Positions 1-10,503 of a stretch of 39,826 bases of DNA are shown one piece after another; within the stretch, counting starts at the first letter, position 1; every line of letters begins with the position of its first letter. The stretch comes from Pseudomonas synxantha (GTDB lineage: Bacteria; Pseudomonadota; Gammaproteobacteria; Pseudomonadales; Pseudomonadaceae): NCBI GenBank assembly GCA_945874835.1, contig CAMCJM010000004.1, positions 1 to 39,826 of the forward strand, read 5' to 3'. Made by a program: the position numbers and the translations under genes. The notes beneath the pieces were generated by a model, which worked only from the letters and a program-made list of their open reading frames with translations, searched no databases and was not told the DNA's origin.

Positions 1-129
1 CGCCACGTCGTGGAGTGCCTGTTCGGCAAACTGAAGCATTACCGGCGGATTGCTACGCGTTTTGAGAAAAAGGCCAGTCATTTCAAGTCTATGCTGGCCT
101 TCGCTGCAACCCTGTTGTGGCTCCGCTGA
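1..129 (+). mobile_element. C-terminal fragment of an IS5-family DDE transposase (gene runs off the left edge)
   Basis: Frame 1 reads RHVVECLFGKLKHYRRIATRFEKKASHFKSMLAFAATLLWLR*, which resembles the C-terminal end of IS5-family transposases (R-E/E-x-x-F-G-x-L-K-x-x-R-R-I-A-T-R-x-x-K). Confidence 0.8.
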
Positions 130-143
130 TACGTCAACAGAAC

Positions 144-365
144 CTAGGCGGGGTGTTTTATTCGATCAGCCTGCTGCCACCTTTTTGGCAAACGGTGTCG
201 ATGGCTAACCCGGTGCTGCACATGGTTAACGCCTTTCGTTACGGCATTTTGGGTGTATCAGATATCCGTATCGGTGTGGCCATCGGGTTTATGTTGGTGG
301 CGACAGCCCTGCTCTACGGCGTGTGCATTCGTTTGCTGATCAGCGGCCGGGGGATGCGCCAGTAA
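144..365 (+). pseudogene. 3' remnant of an ABC-2 type (YadH-like) transporter permease, truncated at the IS end
   Basis: LGGVFYSISLLPPFWQTVSMANPVLHMVNAFRYGILGVSDIRIGVAIGFMLVATALLYGVCIRLL resembles the C-terminus of ABC-2 permeases. Homology begins about 15 nt after the transposase stop. Confidence 0.75.
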
Positions 366-497
366 CGCCGATGCTCTGCAGGCTGGTGATGCACGTCCGG
401 GCTAAACGACGGCCGTGTCTAACATCGGGACACATGTTTAGCGGCGGATCGTCCACATCGCGCCGTTAGACTGAGCTTCTACAAAAAAAATCAGAGG

Positions 498-1535
498 TTG
501 TGTATGTTTGCCCGCACTGCTGCGATGCTGAGCGCCGTTATGCTGTTCTCCTTAGGGGCCAGTGCGCTGGTTCACGCCAACCCTGGGCCGCTGGTTGAGG
601 TGGTTAAACCTTTGCAGCAGTTGGTGCGTGATGAGCTGGTGACGTTCGGCTCGCTGACCCCTGATGAGTCGCTGATGATCCGCCCGGAAATAGCCGGTCG
701 GGTGGCGCAATTGCATTTCCGCGAGGGCCAGCGGGTGGCAGCCGGTGCTTTGCTGGTGAGCCTGGACGATGCCATCGCCCGTGCAGAACTTGCGCTGGCG
801 CAGGCTAATCTGAACCTGGCGCAAAAGAACTTCGAGCGCGCGCAGATGCTCTTCAAGCGCGGTGCCAGTAACGCCCAAGCGCTGGATGAAGCCAGTGCCC
901 AGCAGCAAGCGTCGCGTGCCAGCCTGGCGTTATCACAGGCGCGCTTGGACAAAACCCGTATTGTTGCCCCCTATGACGGCGTACTGGGTTTGCGTCAGGT
1001 CAGCCCCGGCGCGTACCTCAGCGAAGGGCAGGACATCGTCAACCTCGAAGTACTTGACCCACTGAAAGTGGATTTCCGTATTCCGCAAAAAGCCGTCAGC
1101 CAGATTCGCCTCAAACAGCAGATTGAAGTCAGCCTGGATGCTTATCCCGGCGAACGTTTCAGTGGCGAGGTATTCGCCATCAATCCGCGTCTGGACGAAG
1201 CCGGCCGCAGTCAGGCGATTCGTGCGCATATCAGCAACCGTGAAGGGCGCTTGAGCCCTGGGCAGTTTGTCCGGGTGTCGGTGATTCTGGCCGAACGCCC
1301 CAACGCCTGGGTGATTCCCGAGGAGGCGGTGATGCCGGTAGGCAATCGCTTGTTGGTCAACCTGGTGGTGGACGGCAAGGTTGAGCTGCGTGAGGTGCGC
1401 CTGGGCAAGCGCGAGGCGGGAAAAGTTGAAGTGGTTGATGGGCTGCAGGGCGATGAAACCCTGATCAGCGCAGGCTGGCAAAAAGTCCGCGCCGGTTCAC
1501 CTGTGCGCACCAAGGTGGTGGAGCCGCGTCCATGA
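498..1535 (+). CDS. RND efflux periplasmic adaptor (membrane fusion protein, HlyD/AcrA-like)
   Basis: 345 aa with an N-terminal signal peptide, lipoyl/coiled-coil region (RPEIAGRVAQLHFREGQRVAAGALLVSLD) and VAPYDGVLGLRQVSPGAYL. Overlaps the RND pump start by ATGA. Confidence 0.92.
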   Translation: MCMFARTAAMLSAVMLFSLGASALVHANPGPLVEVVKPLQQLVRDELVTFGSLTPDESLMIRPEIAGRVAQLHFREGQRVAAGALLVSLDDAIARAELALAQANLNLAQKNFERAQMLFKRGASNAQALDEASAQQQASRASLALSQARLDKTRIVAPYDGVLGLRQVSPGAYLSEGQDIVNLEVLDPLKVDFRIPQKAVSQIRLKQQIEVSLDAYPGERFSGEVFAINPRLDEAGRSQAIRAHISNREGRLSPGQFVRVSVILAERPNAWVIPEEAVMPVGNRLLVNLVVDGKVELREVRLGKREAGKVEVVDGLQGDETLISAGWQKVRAGSPVRTKVVEPRP

Positions 1536-4500
1536 CTTTGTCTGACATCTGTATCCGCCGGCCGGTGTTTGCCACGGTGCTGTCGTTGATTGTGGTGCTG
1601 CTCGGGCTGATGGCCTACGACCGCCTTTCGGTGCGTGAGTACCCGAATATCGATGTGCCGATTGTCACGGTGAACGTCACCTATCCCGGTGCCAGCCCGG
1701 AGATCATGGAATCGCAGGTCGCCCAGCCGATTGAAGATGTGTTGTCGGGCATTGAGGGGCTGGATTTTGTCACCTCGATCAGCCGTTCAGAAAACACCCA
1801 GATCACCGCGCAGTTTCGTCTGGGCAGCAATTCCGATGAGGCGGCCAACGATGTCCGTGATCGTCTGGGCCGGGTGCGCGGTTTGTTGCCGGATGAAATC
1901 TCCGAGCCGATTGTGCAAAAGGTCGAGGCCGATGCGCAGCCGGTGATCTGGCTGGCGTTTTACAGTGAACGCTACAGCGCCATGGAGATCACCGACGTGC
2001 TGGAGCGGGTGATCAAGGATCGCCTGCAGACCATTCCCGGCGTGTCTGAAGTGCAGATACGCGGTGGGCGTACCTTTGCCATGCGCATCTGGCTGGACCC
2101 GGAAAAACTCGCCGCACACAACCTCACCGTGCAGGACGTGGAAGACGCTTTGCGCCGACAGAATGTGGAGATTCCGGCCGGGCGGATTGAGTCGCAGCAG
2201 CGCGAATTTACCGTGTTGTCAGAAACCGACATGAACACCGCAGAGCAGTTTAACCAGCTGATTCTGGATGATTCGCGTGGCTACCAACTGCGTTTGAACG
2301 ACGTCGGCTATGCCGAAATTGGCGCGCGCGATGAGCGCAGCATCGTGCGCTTCAAAGGCCAACCCGCCGTGTCGATGGGCATGATCAAACAGGCCACGGC
2401 CAACCCGCTGGACATCTCCGACGGGCTTGAGGCCGCCATGCCGGATATCCGCGCACTGTTGCCCGACGGTATGGAAATCGCCGTGGCCAATGACAACTCG
2501 CAGTTTATGCGCGAGTCGATCAACAACGTATTTGTCACCATCTGGGAAGCGGTGGCGCTGGTCATCCTGATCATCTTTATCTTTCTGCGTTCGTTGCGTG
2601 CCACCTTGATTCCGCTGGTGACCATTCCGGTTTCGCTGATTGGTGCCTTCGCCCTGATGGCCTTGATGGGCTTTACCATCAATACCCTGACGCTGTTGGC
2701 GATGGTGTTGGCCATCGGCTTGGTGGTGGACGATGCCATCGTCATGCTGGAGAACATTCACCGGCATATCGAGGACGGCATGTCGCCCATGCAGGCCGCT
2801 TTTAAGGGCAGTCGAGAGATTGCGTTCGCGGTTATCGCCATGACCCTCACGTTGGCAGCCGTGTTCGCGCCCATCGGCTTTATGCAGGGCACCACCGGCA
2901 AACTGTTTACCGAGTTCGCCTGGACGCTGGCCGGTGCGGTGCTGGTGTCGGGTTTTGTTGCCCTGACGTTGACGCCGATGATGTGCGCTCTGTTGCTCAA
3001 GCCGCATCAGGCCGGTGAACGGCATAACGGGCTGTATAACCTGATTGAAAGCTTTCTCAACGGTTTGACCTACCGCTATAAGCACCTGCTGGCCAAGGCG
3101 CTCAGTATGTGGGTGCTGATGGTGGGGCTGCTGGTGCTGACCATCGTGGCGTGCGCTGTGCTGTTTATGTGTTTGAAGTCCGAGTTGGCGCCCACCGAAG
3201 ATACCGGCACCATCATTGGCGTATTCAGCGGCCCGGATGGCTCAACCCTGAATTACACCGGGCGTTACGCCCAGGAGCTGGAGGCGGCTTATGCCAGCAT
3301 CGAAGAAACCAACCGTTACCTGGTGATTGCCGGTTTCCCCACGGTGGCACAGGGCATTTCGTTTATGAAACTTGAGGACTGGGCGGATCGCTCGCGCAGT
3401 CAGTTTGAAATTCGCAACGAGTTGCTGCCGAAAATGCAGGACATTGCCGGCGTGCGTGCCTTTCCGGTCAACCGTCCGCCGCTTGGGCAAAGCGCGCGTT
3501 ACCAGCCGGTTAACTTCGTCATTCGCTCCTCAATGGAGTACAGCGAGCTGCAGGGGTATGTGGATCAGCTCATGGCCGAGTTGCGTGATTACCCCGGTTT
3601 GGAAAGCCTGGACAGCGACCTGAAATTGAATTCACCGCAGCTTAAAGTGGCGGTCAACCGTGAACAGGCAGTGGCGGTGGGCAGCGACGTGGCCACCATT
3701 GGCCGCAGCCTGGAGAGCCTGTTCGGTAGCCGTCAGGTGACGCGCTTTAAACAAAACGGCGAGCAATATGATGTGCTGGTGCAGTTGCAGGGCGTGGACC
3801 GCAGCAACCCGCAGGACCTGGACCGGGTCTATGTGCGCGGCCGCGATGACAGCATGGTGCAACTGTCCAACCTGATCGAGGTGCGCGAAACCGTAGCGCC
3901 GCGCGAGCTGAATCACTTCAACCAACTGCGCGCGGTAACCGTGAGTGCCAACGTGGGGGCGGGCTACACCTTGGGTGAGGCGTTAACGCACTTGGAAAAC
4001 ACAGCGCGCATGGTGTTCCCGGCGGAAACCCAGTACGACTACACCGGCACCTCGCGAGACTTTAAAGCGTCCAGCTCGGGCATCGCGTTGATTTTTGCCC
4101 TGGCGCTGGCCTTTATCTTTCTGGTGTTGGCGGCGCAGTTTGAGAGCTTTACCGACCCGCTGATCATTCTGTTCAGTGTGCCGTTGTCGATGGCCGGTGC
4201 GTTGCTGGCGCTGACGCTGTTTGGCGGCACCCTGAATATCTATTCGCAGATTGGTCTGGTCACGCTGATTGGTTTGATCACCAAGCACGGCATTCTCATT
4301 GTTGAGTTTGCCAACGTGTTGCTGCGCCAGGGTGTTGAATTGCGTTCGGCCGTGATTGAGGCATCGGTGCAGCGTCTACGGCCGATTCTGATGACCACCG
4401 GGGCGATGGTGCTCGGCTCGGTGCCCTTGGCGATCGCCACGGGTGCGGGGGCCGAAAGCCGACAGCAGATTGGCTGGGTGATTGTCGGTGGCCTGTTGGT

Positions 4501-4600
4501 GGGCACCTTTTTCACCCTGTTTGTTATTCCGACCCTGTACATGCTGCTGCGCCGTTGGCAGCCAATAAGGCAGGAAGCGTTAGAGGTTGCTGCGGCGTAG
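1532..4600 (+). CDS. RND efflux transporter permease (AcrB/MexB/MexF-type)
   Basis: 1022 aa. Typical N-terminus (MTLSDICIRRPVFATVLSLIVVLLGL), PNIDVPIVTVNVTYPGASPEIMESQV, GLVVDDAIVMLENIHRHIE, GLITKHGILIVEFAN. Confidence 0.97.
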   Translation: MTLSDICIRRPVFATVLSLIVVLLGLMAYDRLSVREYPNIDVPIVTVNVTYPGASPEIMESQVAQPIEDVLSGIEGLDFVTSISRSENTQITAQFRLGSNSDEAANDVRDRLGRVRGLLPDEISEPIVQKVEADAQPVIWLAFYSERYSAMEITDVLERVIKDRLQTIPGVSEVQIRGGRTFAMRIWLDPEKLAAHNLTVQDVEDALRRQNVEIPAGRIESQQREFTVLSETDMNTAEQFNQLILDDSRGYQLRLNDVGYAEIGARDERSIVRFKGQPAVSMGMIKQATANPLDISDGLEAAMPDIRALLPDGMEIAVANDNSQFMRESINNVFVTIWEAVALVILIIFIFLRSLRATLIPLVTIPVSLIGAFALMALMGFTINTLTLLAMVLAIGLVVDDAIVMLENIHRHIEDGMSPMQAAFKGSREIAFAVIAMTLTLAAVFAPIGFMQGTTGKLFTEFAWTLAGAVLVSGFVALTLTPMMCALLLKPHQAGERHNGLYNLIESFLNGLTYRYKHLLAKALSMWVLMVGLLVLTIVACAVLFMCLKSELAPTEDTGTIIGVFSGPDGSTLNYTGRYAQELEAAYASIEETNRYLVIAGFPTVAQGISFMKLEDWADRSRSQFEIRNELLPKMQDIAGVRAFPVNRPPLGQSARYQPVNFVIRSSMEYSELQGYVDQLMAELRDYPGLESLDSDLKLNSPQLKVAVNREQAVAVGSDVATIGRSLESLFGSRQVTRFKQNGEQYDVLVQLQGVDRSNPQDLDRVYVRGRDDSMVQLSNLIEVRETVAPRELNHFNQLRAVTVSANVGAGYTLGEALTHLENTARMVFPAETQYDYTGTSRDFKASSSGIALIFALALAFIFLVLAAQFESFTDPLIILFSVPLSMAGALLALTLFGGTLNIYSQIGLVTLIGLITKHGILIVEFANVLLRQGVELRSAVIEASVQRLRPILMTTGAMVLGSVPLAIATGAGAESRQQIGWVIVGGLLVGTFFTLFVIPTLYMLLRRWQPIRQEALEVAAA

Positions 4601-4662
4601 CCCGGATGTAATCCGGGAGCGGTGTGGCAGGCCATAGATTTCCCCGGATTGCTTCCGGGCTT
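4597..4662. repeat. Inverted pair of CCCGGAT-type intergenic repeats
   Basis: gtagcccggatgtaatccgggagc (4597-4620) and the inverted relative tccccggattgcttccgggcttc (from 4641). A related copy is at 15565-15632. Confidence 0.6.
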
Positions 4663-4674
4663 CAGACTGAGCCG

Positions 4675-4744
4675 GTGGGAGGGGCTGGGCGGCATTCCGC
4701 TTTAGCCGCGACGACTGCAATGTCGCGGCTAAAGCCCCTCCCAC
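4675..4744. repeat. REP-like palindrome (GTGGGAGGGGCT...TTAGCCGCGA / TCGCGGCTAAAGCCCCTCCCAC)
   Basis: The right arm tcgcggctaaagcccctcccac is identical to the one at 13599-13620. The left arm carries an extra segment. Confidence 0.8.
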
Positions 4745-4749
4745 AGGTA

Positions 4750-5766
4750 TCACTCGACTTTCAGCACCAGCTTGCCGAAGTTTTCACCGCTGAACAGTTT
4801 CAGCAGGGTTTCCGGGAAGGTCTGCAGTCCGCTGACGATGTCTTTCTTAGACGTCAACTGGCCGCTGGCCAGCCAGCCGCCCATCTCCGCAGCGGCTTCG
4901 GCGAAGCGCGGGGCGTAGGTCATCACTACCATGCCTTCCATGCGCGCACTGTTTACCAGCAGGTTGAGGTAGTTGGCCGGGCCCTTGATCGCCTGCTTGT
5001 TGTTGTATTGGCTGATGGCCCCACAGATCACCACCCGCGCTTTAAAAGCCAGGCGGGTGAGAACGGCATCAAGAATGTCGCCACCGACGTTATCGAAATA
5101 CACGTTCACGCCTTTCGGGCATTCACGCTTGAGGCCGGCGATCACGTCTTCGTTCTTGTAGTCGATGGCGCCGTCGAAGCCCAATTCATCAATCAGAAAT
5201 TTGCACTTGTCTGCGCCGCCGGCAATCCCGACCACGCGGCAGCCCTTGAGCTTGCCAATCTGCCCGGCCACGCTGCCCACAGCACCTGCCGCGCCGGAAA
5301 TCACCACGGTTTCGCCGGCTTTCGGTGCGCCGACATCGAGCAGGGCGAAGTAGGCGGTCATGCCGGTCATGCCCAGTGCGGAGAGGTAAAGCGGCAGCGG
5401 GGTGCGTTTCGGATCGACCTTGTAAAAGCCGCCTGGCTCGCCGAGAAAGTAGTCCTGCACGCCGAGCGCGCCGTTAACGAAATCGCCCACGGCAAAATCC
5501 GGGTGCTGCGAGGCGATGACTTCACCCACACCCAGGGCGCGCACGACCTCGCCCAGACCGACTGGCGGGATATAGGACTTGGCATCGTTCATCCAGCCGC
5601 GCATGGCCGGGTCCAATGACAGGTAGGCGTTTTTCACCAGAATCTGGCCAGCGGCAGGTTCGCCCACACTGGTTTTAACAAAGCTGAAGGTGTCGCGGCT
5701 GGGTAAGCCCACGGGGCGTTGGGCGAGCAGAAATTGGCGATTGAGCAGGGCAGTTATGGCGTGCAC
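4750..5766 (-). CDS. NADP-dependent oxidoreductase (MDR family, CurA/leukotriene B4 dehydrogenase-like)
   Basis: Typical LLNRQFLLAQRPVGLPSRDTF N-terminus, VISGAAGAVGSVAGQIGKLKGCRVVGIAGG Rossmann motif, VNVYFDNVGGDILDAVL. Start codon uncertain (GTG at 5766, ATA at 5757, or upstream ATG at 5814). Confidence 0.9.
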   Translation of the reverse strand: MHAITALLNRQFLLAQRPVGLPSRDTFSFVKTSVGEPAAGQILVKNAYLSLDPAMRGWMNDAKSYIPPVGLGEVVRALGVGEVIASQHPDFAVGDFVNGALGVQDYFLGEPGGFYKVDPKRTPLPLYLSALGMTGMTAYFALLDVGAPKAGETVVISGAAGAVGSVAGQIGKLKGCRVVGIAGGADKCKFLIDELGFDGAIDYKNEDVIAGLKRECPKGVNVYFDNVGGDILDAVLTRLAFKARVVICGAISQYNNKQAIKGPANYLNLLVNSARMEGMVVMTYAPRFAEAAAEMGGWLASGQLTSKKDIVSGLQTFPETLLKLFSGENFGKLVLKVE

Positions 5767-5978
5767 TCTTTTTAGTGAAAGGGCGTTGATAGCCTGCCCG
5801 TGCGCAGCAGGCAAGAATTGCTCTCAGTACGAATGCAGTCTAATCCATCAGGCTTATGGCAACTTTTAGGTTTAATCACTGATATGGATGAAGACTTCAC
5901 TCTCAGTTTGATAGTGCTGCCGCCTTACTCAGTGGCTGACTAAAATCGAGCGATCTTATTCATGTTGAGGGTACGCAG

Positions 5979-6740
5979 ATGAGCTTTAGCTTTTCCGGCC
6001 GAGTTGCCTTGGTTACCGGTGGTGCTGCAGGCATTGGTCGTGCGACGGCCCTGGCGTTCGCCAATGCCGGCTTGCAGGTGGTGGTGTCGGATGTGGATGT
6101 TGCCGGGGGTGAAGGCACCGCCGCGATGATTCGCGATGCCGGTGGCGAAGCTTTGTTTGTGCGTTGTGACGTGACTCGTGACGCCGAGGTTAAGGTGTTG
6201 ATGGAGCGTACGCTGGGTGCCTTTGGTCGTCTGGATTACGCCTTCAATAATGCCAGCATTGAAATCGAGAAGGGCAAGCTGGCGGAAGGCAGCGAAGCTG
6301 AGTTCGACGCCATCATGGGCGTCAACGTTAAAGGCGTGTGGTTGTGCATGAAGCACCAGATCCCCCTGATGCTGGCGCAGGGCGGTGGTGCCATCGTCAA
6401 TACAGCCTCGGTAGCTGGCTTGGGTGGAGCCCCGAAGATGAGTATTTACAGCGCTTCTAAGCACGCGGTAATCGGCCTGACCAAGTCCGCTGCGGTTGAG
6501 TATGCGCGGAAGAAGGTGCGGGTGAACGCGGTGTGTCCGGCGGTGATCGACACCGATATGTTCCGCCGCGCGTATTAAGCTGATCCGAAGAAGGGCGAGT
6601 TCGCCGCCGCCATGCACCCGGTCGGGCGCATCGGTATGGTGCAAGAGGTCGCCAGCGCTGTTCTGTACCTGTGCTGCGACAACGCAGGATTCACCACCGG
6701 GCATTCCCTGGCGGTTGACGGCGGTGCTACGGCGATCTGA
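5979..6740 (+). pseudogene. SDR family oxidoreductase interrupted by an in-frame TAA (6576-6578)
   Basis: [48 protein letters not shown][57 protein letters not shown]. The reading frame is continuous through the stop with normal SDR C-terminal sequence after it. Confidence 0.88.
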
Positions 6741-6797
6741 TTGGCGCGTCGCGCTGCGACAGTTCGCAGACTGGCGGCCATAGCGGCCCGTCCTATC

Positions 6798-6822
6798 AAA
6801 GGTGCCCTGGTGGCACCTTTTT
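6798..6822 (+). terminator. Rho-independent terminator-like hairpin
   Basis: aaaggtgccctggtggcacctttt: perfect stem followed by a T run, downstream of the SDR gene. Confidence 0.7.
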
Positions 6823-6928
6823 ACATATCAAGCGCTCGGGTCGGGCGATTGGCCGCTAAAGTCACTGCGAATGCCTGTGGGCAATCGCCAGAATCGCTGC
6901 GCCGTCCCGATCCCGGAGTAGAGTAACC

Positions 6929-7813
6929 ATGACCGCTGATCCCTTACTGACCCTTTTCCTACCCATCGCTCTTGGCATCATCATGCTCGGCCTGGGTTTA
7001 TCGCTAACGCTGGCGGACTTTGCCCGCGTGGCCAAGTTCCCCAAGCCGGTGTTGATCGGCCTGGGGTGCCAGTTGGTCTTGCTGCCTATCGTGTGTTTCT
7101 TTCTGGCCAAGGCATTTGGTCTGGCCCCGGCGCTGGCGGTGGGGTTGATGTTGCTGGCAGCCTCTCCAGGCGGCACAACGGCCAATCTCTACAGTCACCT
7201 GGCCCATGGCGACGTAGCCCTGAATATCACCCTGACGGCGGTGAATTCCGTGGTGGCGGTGCTGACCATGCCGCTGATCGTCAACCTGTCGCTGGCCTAT
7301 TTCATGGAAGGTGATCAAGCGCTGCCCCTGCAGTTCACCAAGGTGGTGCAGGTGTTCATCATCGTCCTGGGGCCGGTGGCCATTGGTCTGTGGATCCGCA
7401 GCCGTTTCCCCGGTTTTGCCTTGCGCATGGAAAAGCCGGTGAAGATTGTCTCGGCGTTGTTCTTGCTGGTTATCATCATTCTGGCGGTGGTTAAAGACTG
7501 GCAAACCTTTGTCGATTACGCCCCGCTGGTCGGCGGCGCGGCGTTGGCGTTTAACCTCATCAGCCTGGCAGTGGGCTATTGGGTACCGCGCCTGTGCAAG
7601 CTGAGCCTGCGCCAGTCGATTGCCATCGGCATGGAAATCGGCATTCATAACGGCACCTTGGCCATCGCCTTGGCGCTGAGCCCGATGCTGCTGAACAACG
7701 CCACCATGTCCATTCCAGCGGCGATTTACAGCATCATCATGTTCTTTACCGCTGCAGCGTTTGGTTGGTGGGTAAACTTTGCCCATGGCCAGGAACTGCG
7801 CCGCGGGGAATAG
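6929..7813 (+). CDS. Bile acid:sodium symporter family protein (BASS)
   Basis: 294 aa, multi-TM. LGLGLSLTLADFARVAKFPKPVLIGLGCQLVLLPIVCFFLAKAFGL, AASPGGTTANLYSHLAHGDVALNITLTAVNSV, GMEIGIHNGTLAIALA. Confidence 0.93.
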   Translation: MTADPLLTLFLPIALGIIMLGLGLSLTLADFARVAKFPKPVLIGLGCQLVLLPIVCFFLAKAFGLAPALAVGLMLLAASPGGTTANLYSHLAHGDVALNITLTAVNSVVAVLTMPLIVNLSLAYFMEGDQALPLQFTKVVQVFIIVLGPVAIGLWIRSRFPGFALRMEKPVKIVSALFLLVIIILAVVKDWQTFVDYAPLVGGAALAFNLISLAVGYWVPRLCKLSLRQSIAIGMEIGIHNGTLAIALALSPMLLNNATMSIPAAIYSIIMFFTAAAFGWWVNFAHGQELRRGE

Positions 7814-7831
7814 CGTGGGCAGGGGATAACA

Positions 7832-7864
7832 TGAAAAAGCCGGTCTGAGAGGACCGGCTTTTTG
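7832..7864. terminator. Bidirectional rho-independent terminator between convergent genes
   Basis: aaaaagccggtctgagaggaccggcttttt between the + symporter gene and - cysB. Confidence 0.85.
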
Positions 7865-7882
7865 CGTGATGCTGTGCGTCAA

Positions 7883-8866
<984 letters not shown>

Positions 8867-8968
8867 TCAAACAAAAAGTCAGCCGTTCAGGTCACCGGCC
8901 TTTTATATAACCATATTGATGATTGAAGCATTAAATCTAGACCAAAAACTAAAAAGTGCCGCGCTGTT

Positions 8969-9469
8969 TCAAAACTCACCCCGGCTGCGGTGCTGCAGCA
9001 TGGGTACCAGATACACCGGTACTTCGGACAACTGCACCAGCCGTGAGGCGGTGCGCCCCAGCGGGATGTCCATGTCTGTGCCATGGCTGTGACTGCCTAG
9101 GACCAGCAGATCCACGCCGAGATGCTGTGCTTCATCCAGAATCACCAGGGGCGGGTCACCCTGAACCACGCGCACGGCCTTGATCAGGTCAAGATCGTGC
9201 TGAGCGTCACCGATCTCGTCGCGAAAACCTTCTAAAACCCGTTGTTCGATGCTGGCCATCACCGTGCTCAGGCCATTTGTGCGCAGGTCCTTGAGCCGTT
9301 CTTCATCCAGGTAGGTTTGCAACACAGATTCGGCAAACAGGCCCATGGGTTCAACGGCGTGCACCACATACAGGCTGGCGTTGAACGAGCGGGTTAGCGC
9401 GAGGGCATGTTGCAGAATATAAGGGGCGTAAAGGCCAAGATCAGTGGCGTAAAGAATAGAGCGAATCAT
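8969..9469 (-). CDS. Universal stress protein (UspA family)
   Basis: 166 aa. MIRSILYATDLGLYAPYILQHALALTRSFNASLYVVHAVEP, LLVLGSHSHGTDMDIPLGRTASRLVQLSEVPVYLVP. Confidence 0.93.
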   Translation of the reverse strand: MIRSILYATDLGLYAPYILQHALALTRSFNASLYVVHAVEPMGLFAESVLQTYLDEERLKDLRTNGLSTVMASIEQRVLEGFRDEIGDAQHDLDLIKAVRVVQGDPPLVILDEAQHLGVDLLVLGSHSHGTDMDIPLGRTASRLVQLSEVPVYLVPMLQHRSRGEF

Positions 9470-9588
9470 GAGGCCTCCTTGACTGCCTGACTGGCGGGCC
9501 TCACGTCATCTTAGCAGCGTCACCGATAAAGCAAAAAAGCCGTTCTTTTAAGATCATGGCTCATAGATGGGCTGAATAGAGGCTCCCG

Positions 9589-10494
9589 TCAGCGCTTTAC
9601 TTCATTGCTGATGCCATGCGGCACATGCCCGGTGGCGACCACTTCGCGGGCCTTTTCGCAGTGACCGGCCTGGTCATCAAAAAACACATCGGCACCGAAG
9701 GTTTCCAGAATCGCGGCCTTCTCCAAACCGCCGAGGAAGAACGATTCATCCAGGCGAATATTCCACTTGCGCAGTGTGCGAATCACCCGTTCATGGGCCG
9801 GTGCCGAGCGGGCGGTGACCAGCGCGGTGCGAATCGGGCACTGCTCCTCGGGAAACTCCTGTTGCAGGCGGTGCAGGGCGGCGAGGAAGGGCTTAAAGGG
9901 CCCGCCACCGAGCAGTTCACGGGCCGACTGACGCTCATGGCTCTGGAAGGCTTCCAGCCCCGCTTGCTGATAAACCCGCTCGGATTCATCGGAAAACAGC
10001 ACAGCGTCACCGTCGAAGGCAATGCGCAATTCATTGCTCGCTGCCCGGCGCGCGCCACCCGACAAGATGGTCGCTGCGCCAAAACCGGCGGCCAGCGCGC
10101 TGCGCACATCTTGCGCATGGGTGGAGAGAAATAGATGGCAACCAAAGGCCGCCAAATAAGGATCAGGGCTGCGACCGCCGACAAATGCGGCGCGGGAGAT
10201 GCCCAAGCCGTAATGCTGGATCGAGTTGAAGGCGCGCAGGCCGGTATCGGCACTGTTGCGCGACACCAGAATCACCTCGACGTGTTGTTGCTGCAGCGTG
10301 CTGTTCAACGCCAGCAGTTTTTCCACCAGGGGAAAGGCGTCACCGGGGGCGAGGATCTCGTCTTCATGCTCGATCTGGTATTGGCGATAGGCCTCGACAC
10401 CTTGTGTTTCATAGATCCGGTGGCTGTCGCGCAGGTCAAACAGCGCACTTGAGGAGATCGCCAGTATCAGTTTGTCGCCTAATCCCTTGCTCAT
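9589..10494 (-). CDS. 5'-nucleotidase (cytosolic 5'-nucleotidase family)
   Basis: 301 aa. LILAISSSALFDLRDSHRIYETQGVEAYRQYQIEHEDEILAPGDAFPLVEKLL, TALVTARSAPAHERVIRTLRKWNIRLDESFFLGGLEKAAILETFGADVFFDDQAGHCE. Confidence 0.88.
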   Translation of the reverse strand: MSKGLGDKLILAISSSALFDLRDSHRIYETQGVEAYRQYQIEHEDEILAPGDAFPLVEKLLALNSTLQQQHVEVILVSRNSADTGLRAFNSIQHYGLGISRAAFVGGRSPDPYLAAFGCHLFLSTHAQDVRSALAAGFGAATILSGGARRAASNELRIAFDGDAVLFSDESERVYQQAGLEAFQSHERQSARELLGGGPFKPFLAALHRLQQEFPEEQCPIRTALVTARSAPAHERVIRTLRKWNIRLDESFFLGGLEKAAILETFGADVFFDDQAGHCEKAREVVATGHVPHGISNEVKR

Positions 10495-10503
10495 GGTGCT
10501 TTC

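Noticed and set aside
2219-3085. 288-aa ORF on - strand inside the RND permease
   Set aside because: Shadow ORF rich in H/Q/R opposite a strongly supported RND gene.
498-4600. RND efflux pair as the siderophore exporter
   Set aside because: About 16 kb away, no shared regulation visible, and typical of a generic drug efflux operon.
4624-5619. 331-aa ORF on + strand opposite the NADP-dependent oxidoreductase
   Set aside because: The - strand encodes a clear MDR oxidoreductase; the + ORF begins in a repeat and has no family signature.
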